64,000 bases of DNA from CAYOPZ01 sp964406005 (GTDB lineage: Bacteria; Bacteroidota; Bacteroidia; Bacteroidales; SM23-62), in assembly GCA_964406005.1 (NCBI GenBank), contig CAYOPZ010000003.1, forward strand, positions 106,761-170,760, read 5' to 3'. Under the pieces are notes generated by a model. The model saw only the letters and a program-made list of their open reading frames with translations, ran no database searches and was not told the origin of the DNA. Below, in pieces: positions 51,599-62,370 of the stretch; position 1 is the first letter of the stretch; each line of letters begins with the position of its first letter. A program made the position numbers and the translations under genes.

Positions 51599-54547
51599 AT
51601 GAAAAGATTTATTGTGCTTCTGGCATTTCCGGTGCTGGCAGTTGCTCTTTTGCATGCGCAGGAAGTGCAGATTACCGGAACGGTAACCAGTGCTGATGAC
51701 GGGGCCACCTTGCCCGGTGTATCTGTTCTTGTCAAGGGTACCACCATCGGGACGGTTACCGATATTGAAGGCATGTATAGCATTACGGTTCCGGAGAGTG
51801 CCACAACTCTCGTCTTTTCTTTCGTCGGGATGCTTACACAGGAAGTATTAATTGAAGGCAGGAGTACCATCGATATTATGATGGAAGTTGATGCGATTGG
51901 AATTGATGAAGTTATGGTAGTTGCATACGGCACCAAGAGGAAAGGCGGAGTCACCGGATCAGTGTCTGTTGTTGAATCTGAGGCCTTTGACGCGAAGCCT
52001 ATTTCCAGCTTCGATCAGATGTTACAAGGTAAGGCACCTGGTGTGCATGTTGTTACCAGCAATGGTGCACCCGGTTCCACTGCTTTAATTAATATTCGGG
52101 GTATCGGCTCGATTACTGCAGGTAATCAACCGTTATACATTATTGACGGGATACAGGTTGATCCAATTTCCTTTACAGAACTGAACCCAAATGACATCGA
52201 ATCATCCTCAATCCTGAGGGATGCTTCAGCAGCGGCTCTTTATGGGTCCCGGGCATCCAACGGGGTTATCCTGGTTACCACCAAGGTCGGAAGGCCTGGG
52301 GAATCCAGGATCGATATCCGTTACAGGCGCGGACTCAATACAATGATTAAGCCCTTTTTCGAGATGATGGATGCAGACCAGAAACTGCAATACGAGATAG
52401 ATGTCGGCTTCAGGACCGGAGCCGATGCCTCGGCTGCAGTGGTTGATTCCCTTAAGGCTTACGGACATGATTGGATTGAGACCCTTTCAAGGGACGGAAT
52501 GGTCCAGTCGATGGAAGCATCTGTTACCGGTGGAACTGAAAAGACCAATTATTTCATGTCTCTGCAAAAATATGATGAAGAGGGCATTGTGGAACTGTCC
52601 GAGATTCACCGCCTGTCTGCCAGGATCAATGTGGACCATAAAATCAAGGACAATTTCAAGATTGGAAACACCTTTACGGTGGGAACCTCAGACATGCAGG
52701 AGATAAGGGACCGGAGGAATGTTCAGAATCCCTTTTGTGCCATGGTAACCTACAATGCCTATGAGCCTGTATTCCTTCCCAATGGCGAATATAACAGGAC
52801 ACACCAGGGCTTCAGTATCTCGGAAGCACTGGTAAACAATCCGGAAGACATCAATCAGCTGGTGGGTCTGGGCACGATCTACGGTGAATGGGAGATCATC
52901 CCCGGTCTTACCCTGACTACCAGGGGAGGTATGAACTTCCGCGAATATGTAAGGGAGTATTATTGCGAGCCGGGTTCGATTCTTGCGCAGTACGTAGGAG
53001 ACAGCAAGAGCGATAACTGGAACAGAAGATACACCTATACATGGACCAATACCCTGAACTACATAAAGACCTTCAGTGAAGTACATAATCTGAATGTTCT
53101 TCTCGGATCGGAATACAACCAGTACTATTTCAAGTCCATGTTCATCCAGGGTGAAGGATTTCCATCTGCAAAGCTGAGTACCCAGGCCAATGCAGCAACC
53201 ATTGTGGATGGTGATACCGAACGAAACGACTGGTCACTGGTTTCCTATTTTACTTCGGCTACTTATGACTACGATCAGAAATATGTGGTTGAAGGTTCTT
53301 TAAGGAGGGATGGAAGCTCCCGTTTCGGGGAGGACAATAAGTACGGAAACTTCTGGTCGGCCGGAGTAAGCTGGAATATGCATCGCGAATTCTTTATACA
53401 GAACATACCGATCATAGACAGGTTGCAAATCCGTGCCAATTCCGGATCCTTAGGGAACTTCAATATCGGTAATTATGCTTCACTGGGATTGTATGGATTC
53501 GGAAGTTACAACGGTCTTTCGGCCAGTTACCCGACACAGCTTGAAAACAACGAACTTACGTGGGAAAAGTCGATAATCTCCTCCGCGGGTGTTGAATTCT
53601 CCTTGTTGCGTTACAGGTTGAACGGCACGGTTGAACTTTATAACCGTGACACAAAAAGCCTTCTGCTTGAAAAACCTCTGTCGGCTACCAGTGGTTTTGC
53701 CGGCAGGAATGAAAACATAGGTGAATTAAATAACAAAGGGATAGAAGTCGCACTGAACGGAGATGTCGTAAGATATCAGGATTTAACATGGAATCTGGGA
53801 ATCATGGTTTCCCACAACAAGAACAGTGTAACAAAGCTGTACGGTGAGGAGGGAGAACCCATCCAGAAGCGTTATACCATCATACAGGAAGGAAGTCCCA
53901 TAAACACCTATTACATGGTCAGATGGGCCGGGGTGAATCCGGCCACCGGAGAAGCGCTTTACCTGACCAAAGACGGAGGGGTCACCGATGTCTGGAGCGG
54001 GGACGATAAGATAGCACTTGATGAAACTGCCGATCCGCTTTATTACGGAACCATCAGTTCGGAACTTACCTGGAAGGGGGTATCGGTGAGTGCGTCGGCT
54101 TATTTCTCCTATAAAAACTACATTGTAAACGGGCTCTCCTTTTTTACCCTTACGGATGGTGGGGATATACAATCGAACCAGGATGTCAGGATGCTGGATT
54201 ACTGGAAGAATCCCGGCGATGTGGTTGAAAATCCGGTCCCCGTCGTGGGTGCTTCAACACATTACAGCACCCGCTTCCTGGAGGATGCATCTTACCTGAG
54301 ACTGCGCGATGTCACAATCTCGTATGAATTTCCTGCTCCCCTGATTACACAGTTCAGGGTCCGGTCTCTCAGGGTCTACTTCACCGGCCGGAACCTGTTG
54401 ACATTCTGTCCGTATTTCACCGGATTCGATCCTGAAGTAGGTCTGCCCAGCGAGGAGAGTTCTACGGATGCCGCGGACGGGAGCTTCTATGATTTCAGCT
54501 ATCCGGCTACGAAATCATTTACTTTTGGTGTGGATATCGGGTTTTAG
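51599..54547 (+). CDS. SusC/RagA-family TonB-linked outer-membrane protein
   Basis: A 982-residue outer-membrane transporter: signal peptide ending LLHAQ, a carboxypeptidase-like regulatory domain (about 25-105, ITGTVTSADDGATLPGVSV), a plug domain (about 115-235, SVVESEAFDAKPISSFDQML and LYGSRASNGVILVTT) and a beta-barrel ending FTFGVDIGF. Paired with the SusD gene 30 bases downstream, it imports a glycan or peptide. No polysaccharide-degrading enzyme is adjacent, so the substrate is open. Confidence 0.95.
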   Translation: MKRFIVLLAFPVLAVALLHAQEVQITGTVTSADDGATLPGVSVLVKGTTIGTVTDIEGMYSITVPESATTLVFSFVGMLTQEVLIEGRSTIDIMMEVDAIGIDEVMVVAYGTKRKGGVTGSVSVVESEAFDAKPISSFDQMLQGKAPGVHVVTSNGAPGSTALINIRGIGSITAGNQPLYIIDGIQVDPISFTELNPNDIESSSILRDASAAALYGSRASNGVILVTTKVGRPGESRIDIRYRRGLNTMIKPFFEMMDADQKLQYEIDVGFRTGADASAAVVDSLKAYGHDWIETLSRDGMVQSMEASVTGGTEKTNYFMSLQKYDEEGIVELSEIHRLSARINVDHKIKDNFKIGNTFTVGTSDMQEIRDRRNVQNPFCAMVTYNAYEPVFLPNGEYNRTHQGFSISEALVNNPEDINQLVGLGTIYGEWEIIPGLTLTTRGGMNFREYVREYYCEPGSILAQYVGDSKSDNWNRRYTYTWTNTLNYIKTFSEVHNLNVLLGSEYNQYYFKSMFIQGEGFPSAKLSTQANAATIVDGDTERNDWSLVSYFTSATYDYDQKYVVEGSLRRDGSSRFGEDNKYGNFWSAGVSWNMHREFFIQNIPIIDRLQIRANSGSLGNFNIGNYASLGLYGFGSYNGLSASYPTQLENNELTWEKSIISSAGVEFSLLRYRLNGTVELYNRDTKSLLLEKPLSATSGFAGRNENIGELNNKGIEVALNGDVVRYQDLTWNLGIMVSHNKNSVTKLYGEEGEPIQKRYTIIQEGSPINTYYMVRWAGVNPATGEALYLTKDGGVTDVWSGDDKIALDETADPLYYGTISSELTWKGVSVSASAYFSYKNYIVNGLSFFTLTDGGDIQSNQDVRMLDYWKNPGDVVENPVPVVGASTHYSTRFLEDASYLRLRDVTISYEFPAPLITQFRVRSLRVYFTGRNLLTFCPYFTGFDPEVGLPSEESSTDAADGSFYDFSYPATKSFTFGVDIGF

Positions 54548-54577
54548 TCATATTTTGATCAGAAAAACAGAAGAATC

Positions 54578-56038
54578 ATGAAGAAAATATTATTTATTAT
54601 CAGCATTACCGGACTGGTGTCGTTGATCGGATGTGAAGACAGACTCAATCTGGATCCGCATCAGAGCATCTCGTCCAGTCAAGCTTTTGAAACCATTGAT
54701 GACTTCTCTTATGCGATCAATGGTATGTATGCAGGTGCACGTGACGAAAGTCTGTACGGAGGATACCTGATGATCTATCCCGATATAATGGCGGATAATC
54801 TTACCCGTGTCCTCGAAGGAAGGTTAACTTTTACATCTCTCTTCAACTGGACAATATCCTCCGATTACTACCTGATGGAGAGTGTTTTTGACCAGGCTTA
54901 TATTGTGATCCTGAGGGCCAATAAGGTGATCGAGGCCGCGAACGATTTCAGTCCCGCTGCCGATGAGCAGACGGAGCTCAACCATTACAAGGCCCAGGCT
55001 CTGGCCATGAGGGCCCTTATGCATTTTGAAATGGTAAAGATGTTCGGCAAAGCATATTCACAGGCAACAAGCAGTGACCTCGGGACACCTTACATTACTT
55101 CCAGTGAGGCCACCTTTCCGGGCAGGGACGGTTTGATGGATGTTTATGACAAGATTGTTACGGACCTGAGTGATGCATATGGCCTTATTGATCCAACCTC
55201 CGTCGACAGGGATCGGTTTTCAAAACCTGCAATTGCAGCACTTCAGGCAAAAGTTGCCATGGAAATGGGTGATTATGATATGGTTATTTCCAAAGGTAAG
55301 GAGGCTCTTGCAGAAGTCCCGGTTTCGAGCAGAGCCAACTTCTATGGGATCTGGAAAGACGAGAATAAGGACGGGGTCTTGTTGTACATTGCAGTTGAGA
55401 AGAAAGACGATTTGCAACTTGGAGTACAATACAGCCAGTCCAGTGCGGCAGGCATCAGATCCGAATATGTTTGCAGCTATGAATTATACCAGTTGTATGA
55501 TTCAGCCGATATCCGTCTGACCAGCTACATTACAACGTCGGAATTTGAAGGACATACCTATAATCATATCGAGAAGTACAGGGGGCGTTCATCATCTGTG
55601 GAGAGTAATCCGACTCCGGATCTTGTGGACCTCAAAGTGATAAGGGCGGCAGATATATCATTGCTCGTGGCTGAAGCCGATATGCTCAAAGCATCCCAGG
55701 ACCCGGCAGAAGCTCTCACATATCTGGATGATGTCAGGAACAACCGGTATGATCTTACCAAGATCACATTCCCGCCGCTCAATAACGCGGAGCTGCTGGA
55801 TGAGATCTACCTTCAAAGGAGGCTTGAACTTGCTTTCGAAGGCGACCGTCTCTTTGTATTGAAGAGACTCGGGCTTGATATTCAAAGGACTGCTGCGGGA
55901 GCATATTTCGACGGTACGGGTGTGGGTGCAGAAAACCTGTTTCTGTCAGCCAGCAGCTACAAATGGCAGCTGCCCTTACCTCAGAGTGAGCTGGATGTAA
56001 ATCCGGCCATGAGGACTCAGCAAAATCCCGGATACTAA
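54578..56038 (+). CDS. SusD/RagB-family nutrient-binding lipoprotein
   Basis: A 486-residue surface lipoprotein: lipobox LIGC, the SusD N-terminus (LNLDPHQSISSSQAFETIDDFSYAINGMYAG), TPR-like helices (KAQALAMRALMHFEMVKMFGKAYS) and the C-terminal motif (LQRRLELAFEGDRLFVLKRLGL, ending LPLPQSELDVNPAM). It sits over the SusC barrel and captures substrate. It follows susC by 30 bases and precedes a lipoprotein gene by 21. Confidence 0.95.
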   Translation: MKKILFIISITGLVSLIGCEDRLNLDPHQSISSSQAFETIDDFSYAINGMYAGARDESLYGGYLMIYPDIMADNLTRVLEGRLTFTSLFNWTISSDYYLMESVFDQAYIVILRANKVIEAANDFSPAADEQTELNHYKAQALAMRALMHFEMVKMFGKAYSQATSSDLGTPYITSSEATFPGRDGLMDVYDKIVTDLSDAYGLIDPTSVDRDRFSKPAIAALQAKVAMEMGDYDMVISKGKEALAEVPVSSRANFYGIWKDENKDGVLLYIAVEKKDDLQLGVQYSQSSAAGIRSEYVCSYELYQLYDSADIRLTSYITTSEFEGHTYNHIEKYRGRSSSVESNPTPDLVDLKVIRAADISLLVAEADMLKASQDPAEALTYLDDVRNNRYDLTKITFPPLNNAELLDEIYLQRRLELAFEGDRLFVLKRLGLDIQRTAAGAYFDGTGVGAENLFLSASSYKWQLPLPQSELDVNPAMRTQQNPGY

Positions 56039-56059
56039 CCTTATTCAAAATTGTGAACA

Positions 56060-56992
56060 ATGAAAATAACTATTATAAGAAGTATATCGGCAATGATCAT
56101 CCTGGCGATGGGATTAATGTCCTGCCAGGAGTTGGATCTGACATTCGACCAGAGCAATGCGTTTATTGCATTCGAAAATGCATCCGGGGCATTGGCAGAG
56201 AATGCCGTAGCAACGGATACAATTGGGCTTTACTATGCCTCTACCTCTCCCGGTCCTGTTTCCGTAACTGTCGGAACAGATGCAACAGGCATCAGCAATC
56301 CGGCTGTGGAAGGCGTTGATTTCAACATTCTTACAAGTAAGTCGCTGAGCTTCGCCAGTGAGCTGTTCCAGGTCGTGGTCATTCAGGCCATCGATAATGA
56401 CGTAAGGGATAACGATAAATCTGTATACCTTACCCTGACCGGTGATGGCGGAACAACAATAGGTATGGGCGGGGGAGCCAATGCAACCTATCTATTGACT
56501 ATCCAGGACAATGAGCATCCGCTTGCGGCATGGATCGGAACTTATACGGTTGATGCAGACAGTTACGGTGATGTACTGAGCGGTTATGGAGACGGAGACT
56601 GGGATGAGCAGTGGACGGTTACCACAGCCCCTGTAGCGGGAGACGAAACAAAGCTGTCGGTGGTAGGAATGGCATATGGAGATTTACCGGTTGAAGCTGA
56701 TGTGGATGTTAACGCAATGACCATTACATTCCCTGCAGGTGCTGATGTCGGAGGATCGGGATATGGGTATGATGCGACATATATATGGAAAGGCAATTTT
56801 GAGTCGGTTGCGGAAGAAGATGTCGTCGGGACCATCAATCCCGACGGGAGTATGGATGTGGATTTACTGACAATGATTATCGAATTTGCGGGAGATCTCT
56901 ATCTCTGGGATTCCTTCAACACCACCTGGACCCCGGCCAAGAAAAAATCCGCACCGGCACTTCCTCCGAAGATCAACAAGCTGGACAGGTAA
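56060..56992 (+). CDS. Putative surface lipoprotein with a Calx-beta-like domain
   Basis: A 310-residue lipoprotein (lipobox LMSC). Residues about 40-165 resemble a Calx-beta domain (AFENASGALAENA, VEGVDFN, DNDVRDNDKSVYLTL, DNEHP). The second half is a beta-rich domain that ends in basic residues. Third gene of the SusC/SusD operon, in the position of SusE/F-like glycan-binding lipoproteins. A strong terminator follows 20 bases after the stop. Confidence 0.75.
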   Translation: MKITIIRSISAMIILAMGLMSCQELDLTFDQSNAFIAFENASGALAENAVATDTIGLYYASTSPGPVSVTVGTDATGISNPAVEGVDFNILTSKSLSFASELFQVVVIQAIDNDVRDNDKSVYLTLTGDGGTTIGMGGGANATYLLTIQDNEHPLAAWIGTYTVDADSYGDVLSGYGDGDWDEQWTVTTAPVAGDETKLSVVGMAYGDLPVEADVDVNAMTITFPAGADVGGSGYGYDATYIWKGNFESVAEEDVVGTINPDGSMDVDLLTMIIEFAGDLYLWDSFNTTWTPAKKKSAPALPPKINKLDR

Positions 56993-57012
56993 TGCCAGTT
57001 CAGCAGGATATA

Positions 57013-57046
57013 AAAGGTGCTCCGTCTTTACCGGGGCACCTTTTTC
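57013..57046 (+). terminator. Intrinsic terminator of the SusCD-lipoprotein operon
   Basis: 12-bp stem (AAAGGTGCTCCG / CGGGGCACCTTT, one G-T pair) with loop TCTTTAC and a T-run. Confidence 0.85.
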
Positions 57047-57068
57047 TATCTCGTGTAAATCTGAACAT

Positions 57069-57776
57069 ATGAAAGGTATATCACACAGGTTTATCCCTGT
57101 AACAGCAATCCTGATAGGGGTCGTCAATGTCACCTGTGCCCAGAACAATGTGGAGGTCGTTAAGAGTCTGCAGACTTTTAAAGCCGCAAGTTTGGATTAT
57201 CGTCAAAAGGATCCGGATATAAGGGATGTAAAGGGAAGTCCCTACCTGACAGAAGATTTTAAGGAGGGGATGATACTGATGGGCAATACACTTTATAAGG
57301 GGATCCCTCTGCGATATAATGTCTATAACGACCGTTTTGAAGCCCGTTTACAGGAAGGGACAATTGAAATTGATCCTGAAACGAATCCCATAGATACGCT
57401 TTATTACAACGGATTGAAATTCGTACGAAGGTTCCTTCAGCCCGGCAGTAATAAAATAATATCGAATGTAGCGGTAATTTATAATGCGGGTGCCGTTTCC
57501 CTGCTCAAGAAGTACAGGATCGTCTTCAATCCTGCTGCAAATGCCAGGGCATATACAAAAGCCAGGCCGGCTGAATTCAAAGTTGCAAAACCTTACTATT
57601 ACCTGGCCAGGGGAGAGGAACAGATCATGGTCAGGGGAGTAAAATCCATTTCCGAAATGTTGCAGGCGGACAAGAAGGAGGTCAGATCATATATCACGTC
57701 AAACCGGATAGATATCGATGATGAGGTTGGCCTGATACAGATCTGTTCGCATTTTTCGGAACGCGGGACACCCTGA
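57069..57776 (+). CDS. Secreted protein of unknown function
   Basis: About 235 residues with a signal peptide ending near VTCAQ. The body has GSPYLTEDFKEGMILMGNTLYKGIPLRYNVYNDRFEARLQ and, further on, PYYYLARGEEQIMVRGVKSISEMLQADKKEV, a pattern I know only from uncharacterised Bacteroidota proteins. The open frame extends upstream to 56886, but the ATG at 57069 has the signal peptide and lies after the operon terminator, so it is the likely start. Ends four bases before the convergent subtilase. Confidence 0.75.
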   Translation: MKGISHRFIPVTAILIGVVNVTCAQNNVEVVKSLQTFKAASLDYRQKDPDIRDVKGSPYLTEDFKEGMILMGNTLYKGIPLRYNVYNDRFEARLQEGTIEIDPETNPIDTLYYNGLKFVRRFLQPGSNKIISNVAVIYNAGAVSLLKKYRIVFNPAANARAYTKARPAEFKVAKPYYYLARGEEQIMVRGVKSISEMLQADKKEVRSYITSNRIDIDDEVGLIQICSHFSERGTP

Positions 57777-57779
57777 TAA

Positions 57780-60700
57780 CTATTGTATATAGGCCACACA
57801 GGTCTTCGAATACCGGTTGCCTGATATCTTGAAGATCAGCAATCCACTTTTTGAAAAGTAAAATTCATTCGATCCCGGCGATATCTCACGGGCAAGGACA
57901 ATCCTCCCGGTAAGATCATATGCCCTGAGAACTGCCGGTTCACCTGAATCGTTTTCAATCCTTATCAATCCTTCCGGCCCCGTCGAGATATAATATACGA
58001 GTGATTCCAGGTTCACCGTGATTTTTCCGGCACCGGCCGTCGATGCCGTACATCCTTCACTGTTTGTTCCGCTTGCCGAATAAACTCCATTCCTTTGCAG
58101 GATAAGTGATTCGTCATGGATATCCGGCAGGAGGGTGTCGTTCCTGAACCAATTAACCTCAGAATAGTCTGAGAAATTCCTGATCAGGATTTCCTCCAGT
58201 CCTTCGATCGATGAGGGCTGAAGCATCAGGTCGGGAGGGTCGGGCGAGGGGGAGAGGAAGAACTTCCTTGAGGCAAGGGTATCACCGCACTTGTTGGATG
58301 ATGTGACATACACGGTCCCTTCATCTCCGCTGCCTACCATTACATTGACCGTACCGATCGAATCGGGGCCAAGGATCTCCCAACCGGGCTCTACCTGCCA
58401 GAGGTAGTCAACCTCATCTTCTTCCGTAATATAGAACGATTGAACGGCATTCTGGCAGGGACTGGTTCGTTCACTATTAATAACTGGGTTCCTGGGCAGG
58501 GATTCCGGATTGACCTGGAGTCCGATCTCATCTGCCTCACCACAACTGTTCCACGGAACTACGGTGATCGTTCCCGGACCTTTCTCAGGCGTAATCAAAA
58601 TAGAGGAGCTGTCACTGCTTCCCCGCCAGCCTTCAGGCAGTATCCATCGGTAAGAGGCTGTGGAGTCGTATCCGGTGCTGTACAGGTTATCTGTGTTTGT
58701 ACAGGGAAGTGTATCCCCTGAGATCATGGCCCCGATTGAAGGCGGAGCATTCAGCGGATGCATCCTCCTCAGGCTGACCTCTCCGCTGCCGCACTGGTTA
58801 AATGGAGTAACTGAAATGTCGAATGGATCACCCGGAACCACAACATATGACATGGTTCCCTGAATGATGGCCGAGTCCTGAATATTGGCAGAGAGATCCC
58901 AGGTGTAGGAAGATTCAGGAAATCCCTGAAATTGGAAAATCGCATCCGAACCGTTGCAGGGGTATTCAGGCCCCGTAATCTCTACCTTTTCTTCCGGAGG
59001 GACAGTGCAATACCGGGAGGAAAATCCCTTGAATCCTTTTTTGTTTCCGGTCCGGAATTCTATGAACACAGCTCCTCCGGAAGAGGTCAGCAAAGTGTCG
59101 GGATCGGACAATGTGCCGCTGAAGCTGGCCAGCAGCGGTGAAAGAGTATCCGGCCCGTCATAAATGTACACGATGTCACCGGTATCGGTACTGAACCCGG
59201 TGAAATCCAGATGAACGGGCAGTTCGTTCTCAGGTTCAATAAGCCATACAAACCGTCTGCCCAGTGGATATTCCGGGGCATTTGTGACCTGCAGGAACCC
59301 ATTATTGCTGTCGAGATGGGAGGAATCCTGCGATATGAAGACCTGATTCATTCCTTCCACAACAAGGCTGAAGTTCTGGATGGTGCCGAAAATGGTATCT
59401 TTATGGGTAACCGTCAGATCATAGAACCCGCTTTGAGGATCGGACATATAAACCTGTTCTACATTATCCCGGAAGTTGTCACCTGTTTGCGCAGGTGCAT
59501 CAGGAGTTTCCGGGGAAAGAACGTAGGGTGAATATTGTGTTGAGTCGGATTGTCTTATTACCCTGATATCCAGGTCATTAACAAGAATTGTATCCTTCGG
59601 ATCCAATGAGTGAGAAGGAATTGATCCCCCGGGATCTGTCCAGCAGAGGGTTACTTTTATGGCTGAATCACCTGAAGCATAAAATGTATGGTTGAGATTC
59701 TGCTGGTTTTCAATACTGTCTTCCAACAGGTTCAAACCCTTATGAAGAATAAATTTCGCTGCACTCAAAGTGTTGAGCAATCCCCATCCGAATTTGTAAT
59801 CGGGACCCGGATTTCCTGCATCATCGGCCGTGTGCAGAACCAGTCCCTTCAGGGTGGAAGATTTCATAAAACCGCCGAATTCCCCGTAGTAGAGCTCCTG
59901 TAAAAGGGCAAGGGAACCCGATACATTCGCGGTTGCCATGGAAGTTCCGCTGAGCGATCTGTAACTGGTATCATTATCGTAGTAAGGGGAGAAAAGGTCC
60001 GAACCATTCCCGACAATGTCGGGCTTGACCCTTCCGTCATCCGTAGGTCCGAAGGTGCTGAAATCGGTTATGATCACATCTTCCGGATTTTCATAGCCGT
60101 TCTCAATATCGTGGACTGCTCCCACTGTGAGGATATTCTTCGCAGTGGCCTGCGTACCGATACAATCAAATCCATCGGGCCCCCCATCCTTGTTCCTTAC
60201 CTTGTTGCTCTCTTTCCATCCGTTGTCCCAGACATAATGTTCTGCTCCCGCACCGGGTCCCTGAAGCCGGTCATTTCCGGACGATTTAACAATCAGGTAA
60301 TAAGGATTGTCATATGCAATGTTATCCCAGATTCTGGCATCCGTTCCGTAAAAGCCGAATTTGTAATCTTCCACCTCACTGATGGATACATCCCCATACC
60401 ATTCCCACCTTGACTCTGACGTATTGTAGTCAAAACCCTGAATAAGGCCATAGGAATGATTTGACAGCAACAAACCATCCTCTGCCGCAGTACGCATCTC
60501 CGTATTGTCATTGTCCCAGTCATAACCTTCAATAAAACACCGGTTGGCCATCCCTATGGCACCGGGTTTTATTCCTGTGGCACCTATGGTTCCAGCCACA
60601 TGGGTGGCATGACCGACAATTTCAAACTCCGAATCAAGAGAGTATGCGCGGGACCCGAATTCAACATGTGTGGTTCGGATCCTGCCTCCATCCCAAACAC

Positions 60701-61049
60701 CTACCAGAATGTTCATTCCTCTCAGATCCAATCCTTCATACGTTCCATTCCACACTTTATCCGTGGATACCGTCCTGGCTGCATTCAGATTTTGTGTGGT
60801 TAAAAACAGGGGATGATCGTCTTCAATCCGCATGATTTCCTTAATCCTGCCGAGCGAATCAATTTCCCTGACGGGAAGGCCGTAACGCAAAGCATACTCT
60901 ATGGCATCCGCCTTTTCGGGTAGGGGTTGCAACTCCCTGGCGATCCTGGCTCTGTTTTCGACAGCTTTCTTCGATAGAACCCTATCCTGCCCGAAGGATA
61001 CCGAAATCACCGAACCGGAAAGCAGTATCCATAATATCAGTCTCCTCAT
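57780..61049 (-). CDS. Subtilisin-like (S8) protease with CUB, PKD-like and T9SS sorting domains
   Basis: A 1089-residue secreted protease: signal peptide, S8 domain with triad motifs LVGVWDGG (Asp), GHATHVAGT (His) and SGTSMATANVSG (Ser), then a CUB-like domain (about residues 575-690, ending GNKKGFKGFSSRYC), three PKD-like repeats (about 695-960) and a C-terminal domain (about 1030-1089, LRAYDLTGRIVLAREI, then FYFSKSGLLIFKISGN) of the type IX sorting kind. The porD gene elsewhere in the window fits that route. It is 19 bases downstream of cysN, an odd operon partner. Confidence 0.92.
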   Translation of the reverse strand: MRRLILWILLSGSVISVSFGQDRVLSKKAVENRARIARELQPLPEKADAIEYALRYGLPVREIDSLGRIKEIMRIEDDHPLFLTTQNLNAARTVSTDKVWNGTYEGLDLRGMNILVGVWDGGRIRTTHVEFGSRAYSLDSEFEIVGHATHVAGTIGATGIKPGAIGMANRCFIEGYDWDNDNTEMRTAAEDGLLLSNHSYGLIQGFDYNTSESRWEWYGDVSISEVEDYKFGFYGTDARIWDNIAYDNPYYLIVKSSGNDRLQGPGAGAEHYVWDNGWKESNKVRNKDGGPDGFDCIGTQATAKNILTVGAVHDIENGYENPEDVIITDFSTFGPTDDGRVKPDIVGNGSDLFSPYYDNDTSYRSLSGTSMATANVSGSLALLQELYYGEFGGFMKSSTLKGLVLHTADDAGNPGPDYKFGWGLLNTLSAAKFILHKGLNLLEDSIENQQNLNHTFYASGDSAIKVTLCWTDPGGSIPSHSLDPKDTILVNDLDIRVIRQSDSTQYSPYVLSPETPDAPAQTGDNFRDNVEQVYMSDPQSGFYDLTVTHKDTIFGTIQNFSLVVEGMNQVFISQDSSHLDSNNGFLQVTNAPEYPLGRRFVWLIEPENELPVHLDFTGFSTDTGDIVYIYDGPDTLSPLLASFSGTLSDPDTLLTSSGGAVFIEFRTGNKKGFKGFSSRYCTVPPEEKVEITGPEYPCNGSDAIFQFQGFPESSYTWDLSANIQDSAIIQGTMSYVVVPGDPFDISVTPFNQCGSGEVSLRRMHPLNAPPSIGAMISGDTLPCTNTDNLYSTGYDSTASYRWILPEGWRGSSDSSSILITPEKGPGTITVVPWNSCGEADEIGLQVNPESLPRNPVINSERTSPCQNAVQSFYITEEDEVDYLWQVEPGWEILGPDSIGTVNVMVGSGDEGTVYVTSSNKCGDTLASRKFFLSPSPDPPDLMLQPSSIEGLEEILIRNFSDYSEVNWFRNDTLLPDIHDESLILQRNGVYSASGTNSEGCTASTAGAGKITVNLESLVYYISTGPEGLIRIENDSGEPAVLRAYDLTGRIVLAREISPGSNEFYFSKSGLLIFKISGNRYSKTCVAYIQ

Positions 61050-61068
61050 GTTGCGTTTATTCGAAGGT

Positions 61069-62364
61069 TTACACGATCATGCCTGCGCCGACGGTATTGT
61101 GAGTGGCTTCATCGATCAGGATCATGCTGCCGGTGATGCGGTTCCGGCGATAGGGATCGAAGTACAGGGGCCGGGTAGTACGGATCTTCAGCCGTGCGAT
61201 TTCATTAAGTCCCAGTGTTTTGTCCTGGTAATTCTTCTCCAGCGTATTGATGTTGATCTTGTAGGGAAGTTCCCTGACAATGCATTTTGCATCACTTGTG
61301 GCATGTTGTACCAGGTACTTTTCTTTTATCGCCATGGGTTTTTCACTGAGCCAGCAAACCATCATTTCTATGTCCTGGCTGGTTTCCGGCATCTTGTTCT
61401 CCTTTACGATCATATCCCCCCGGCTGATATCGATATCGTCTTCCAGGGTAATGGTGACGGATTGCGGTGCAAAGGCTATGTCCAGGCTTTCTTTCATGGT
61501 ATCGACCGTTCTGACCCGGGTAGTCATACCGGACGGGAGTACCGCGACCCGGTCGCCGGGCTGGAAAGTACCGCTGGCGATGCGTCCTGCATAACCTCTG
61601 TAATCGTGGTGATCCCGTGACTGGGGCCGGATCACATACTGAACCGGGAATCGCCCGTCGATGTAATTATAGTCGCTGCTGATGTGGATGTTCTCGAGGA
61701 GGTAGATCAGGGTGGGGCCGTCATACCAGTCCATGTTCAGCGAGCGCTCCACGACATTATCTCCCTTAAGTGCGGAGATGGGGACAAACCGGAGATCCTG
61801 GACATCGAGTTTTACGGAGAGCTCCTTGAATTTCTCCTGTATCCCGGTAAATACTTCTTCACTGTAATCCACCAGATCCATCTTGTTCACACAGACGATG
61901 ACATGCGGTATGCGCAGAAGGGAGGCAATGTATCCGTGACGTATGGTCTGCTCGAGTACCCCGTTGCGGGCATCCACGAGAATGATGGCGACATTTGCGG
62001 TGGAAGCTCCGGTTACCATATTCCGTGTGTACTGGACGTGACCCGGTGTGTCTGCGATAATGAACTTACGTTTGGGTGTGGCAAAATACCTGTATGCCAC
62101 GTCGATCGTGATCCCCTGTTCCCTTTCGGCACGGAGTCCGTCTGTCAGGAGGGCAAGGTTCACATGCTCGTCCCCCTTTTGCTCGCTGGCCCTTTCTATG
62201 GCTTCCATCTGGTCCTCGAAGATTGCCTTGCTGTCATAAAGCAGACGTCCGATCAGGGTGCTTTTTCCGTCGTCCACGCTGCCGGCGGTCGTGAACCGGA
62301 GCAGTTCCATATTCAGGTAACCTTTCTGAAAATCCTTGGTTTCTGCCATGATTCCGTTTGTCAT
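61069..62364 (-). CDS. cysN: Sulfate adenylyltransferase large subunit (GTPase)
   Basis: A 431-residue elongation-factor-like GTPase: G1 GSVDDGKST, G3 DTPGH, G4 NKMD, then beta-barrel domains. With CysD it makes adenosine 5'-phosphosulfate from sulfate and ATP. No APS kinase (CysC) domain is fused. The start at 62364 has AAGG upstream; a second in-frame ATG five codons further is possible. Follows cysD by 6 bases. Confidence 0.95.
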   Translation of the reverse strand: MTNGIMAETKDFQKGYLNMELLRFTTAGSVDDGKSTLIGRLLYDSKAIFEDQMEAIERASEQKGDEHVNLALLTDGLRAEREQGITIDVAYRYFATPKRKFIIADTPGHVQYTRNMVTGASTANVAIILVDARNGVLEQTIRHGYIASLLRIPHVIVCVNKMDLVDYSEEVFTGIQEKFKELSVKLDVQDLRFVPISALKGDNVVERSLNMDWYDGPTLIYLLENIHISSDYNYIDGRFPVQYVIRPQSRDHHDYRGYAGRIASGTFQPGDRVAVLPSGMTTRVRTVDTMKESLDIAFAPQSVTITLEDDIDISRGDMIVKENKMPETSQDIEMMVCWLSEKPMAIKEKYLVQHATSDAKCIVRELPYKININTLEKNYQDKTLGLNEIARLKIRTTRPLYFDPYRRNRITGSMILIDEATHNTVGAGMIV

Positions 62365-62370
62365 TAAACC

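Noticed and set aside
60901..61620. Plus-strand open frame of 239 codons over the subtilase and cysN
   Set aside because: It spans parts of two real minus-strand genes and shows no domain.
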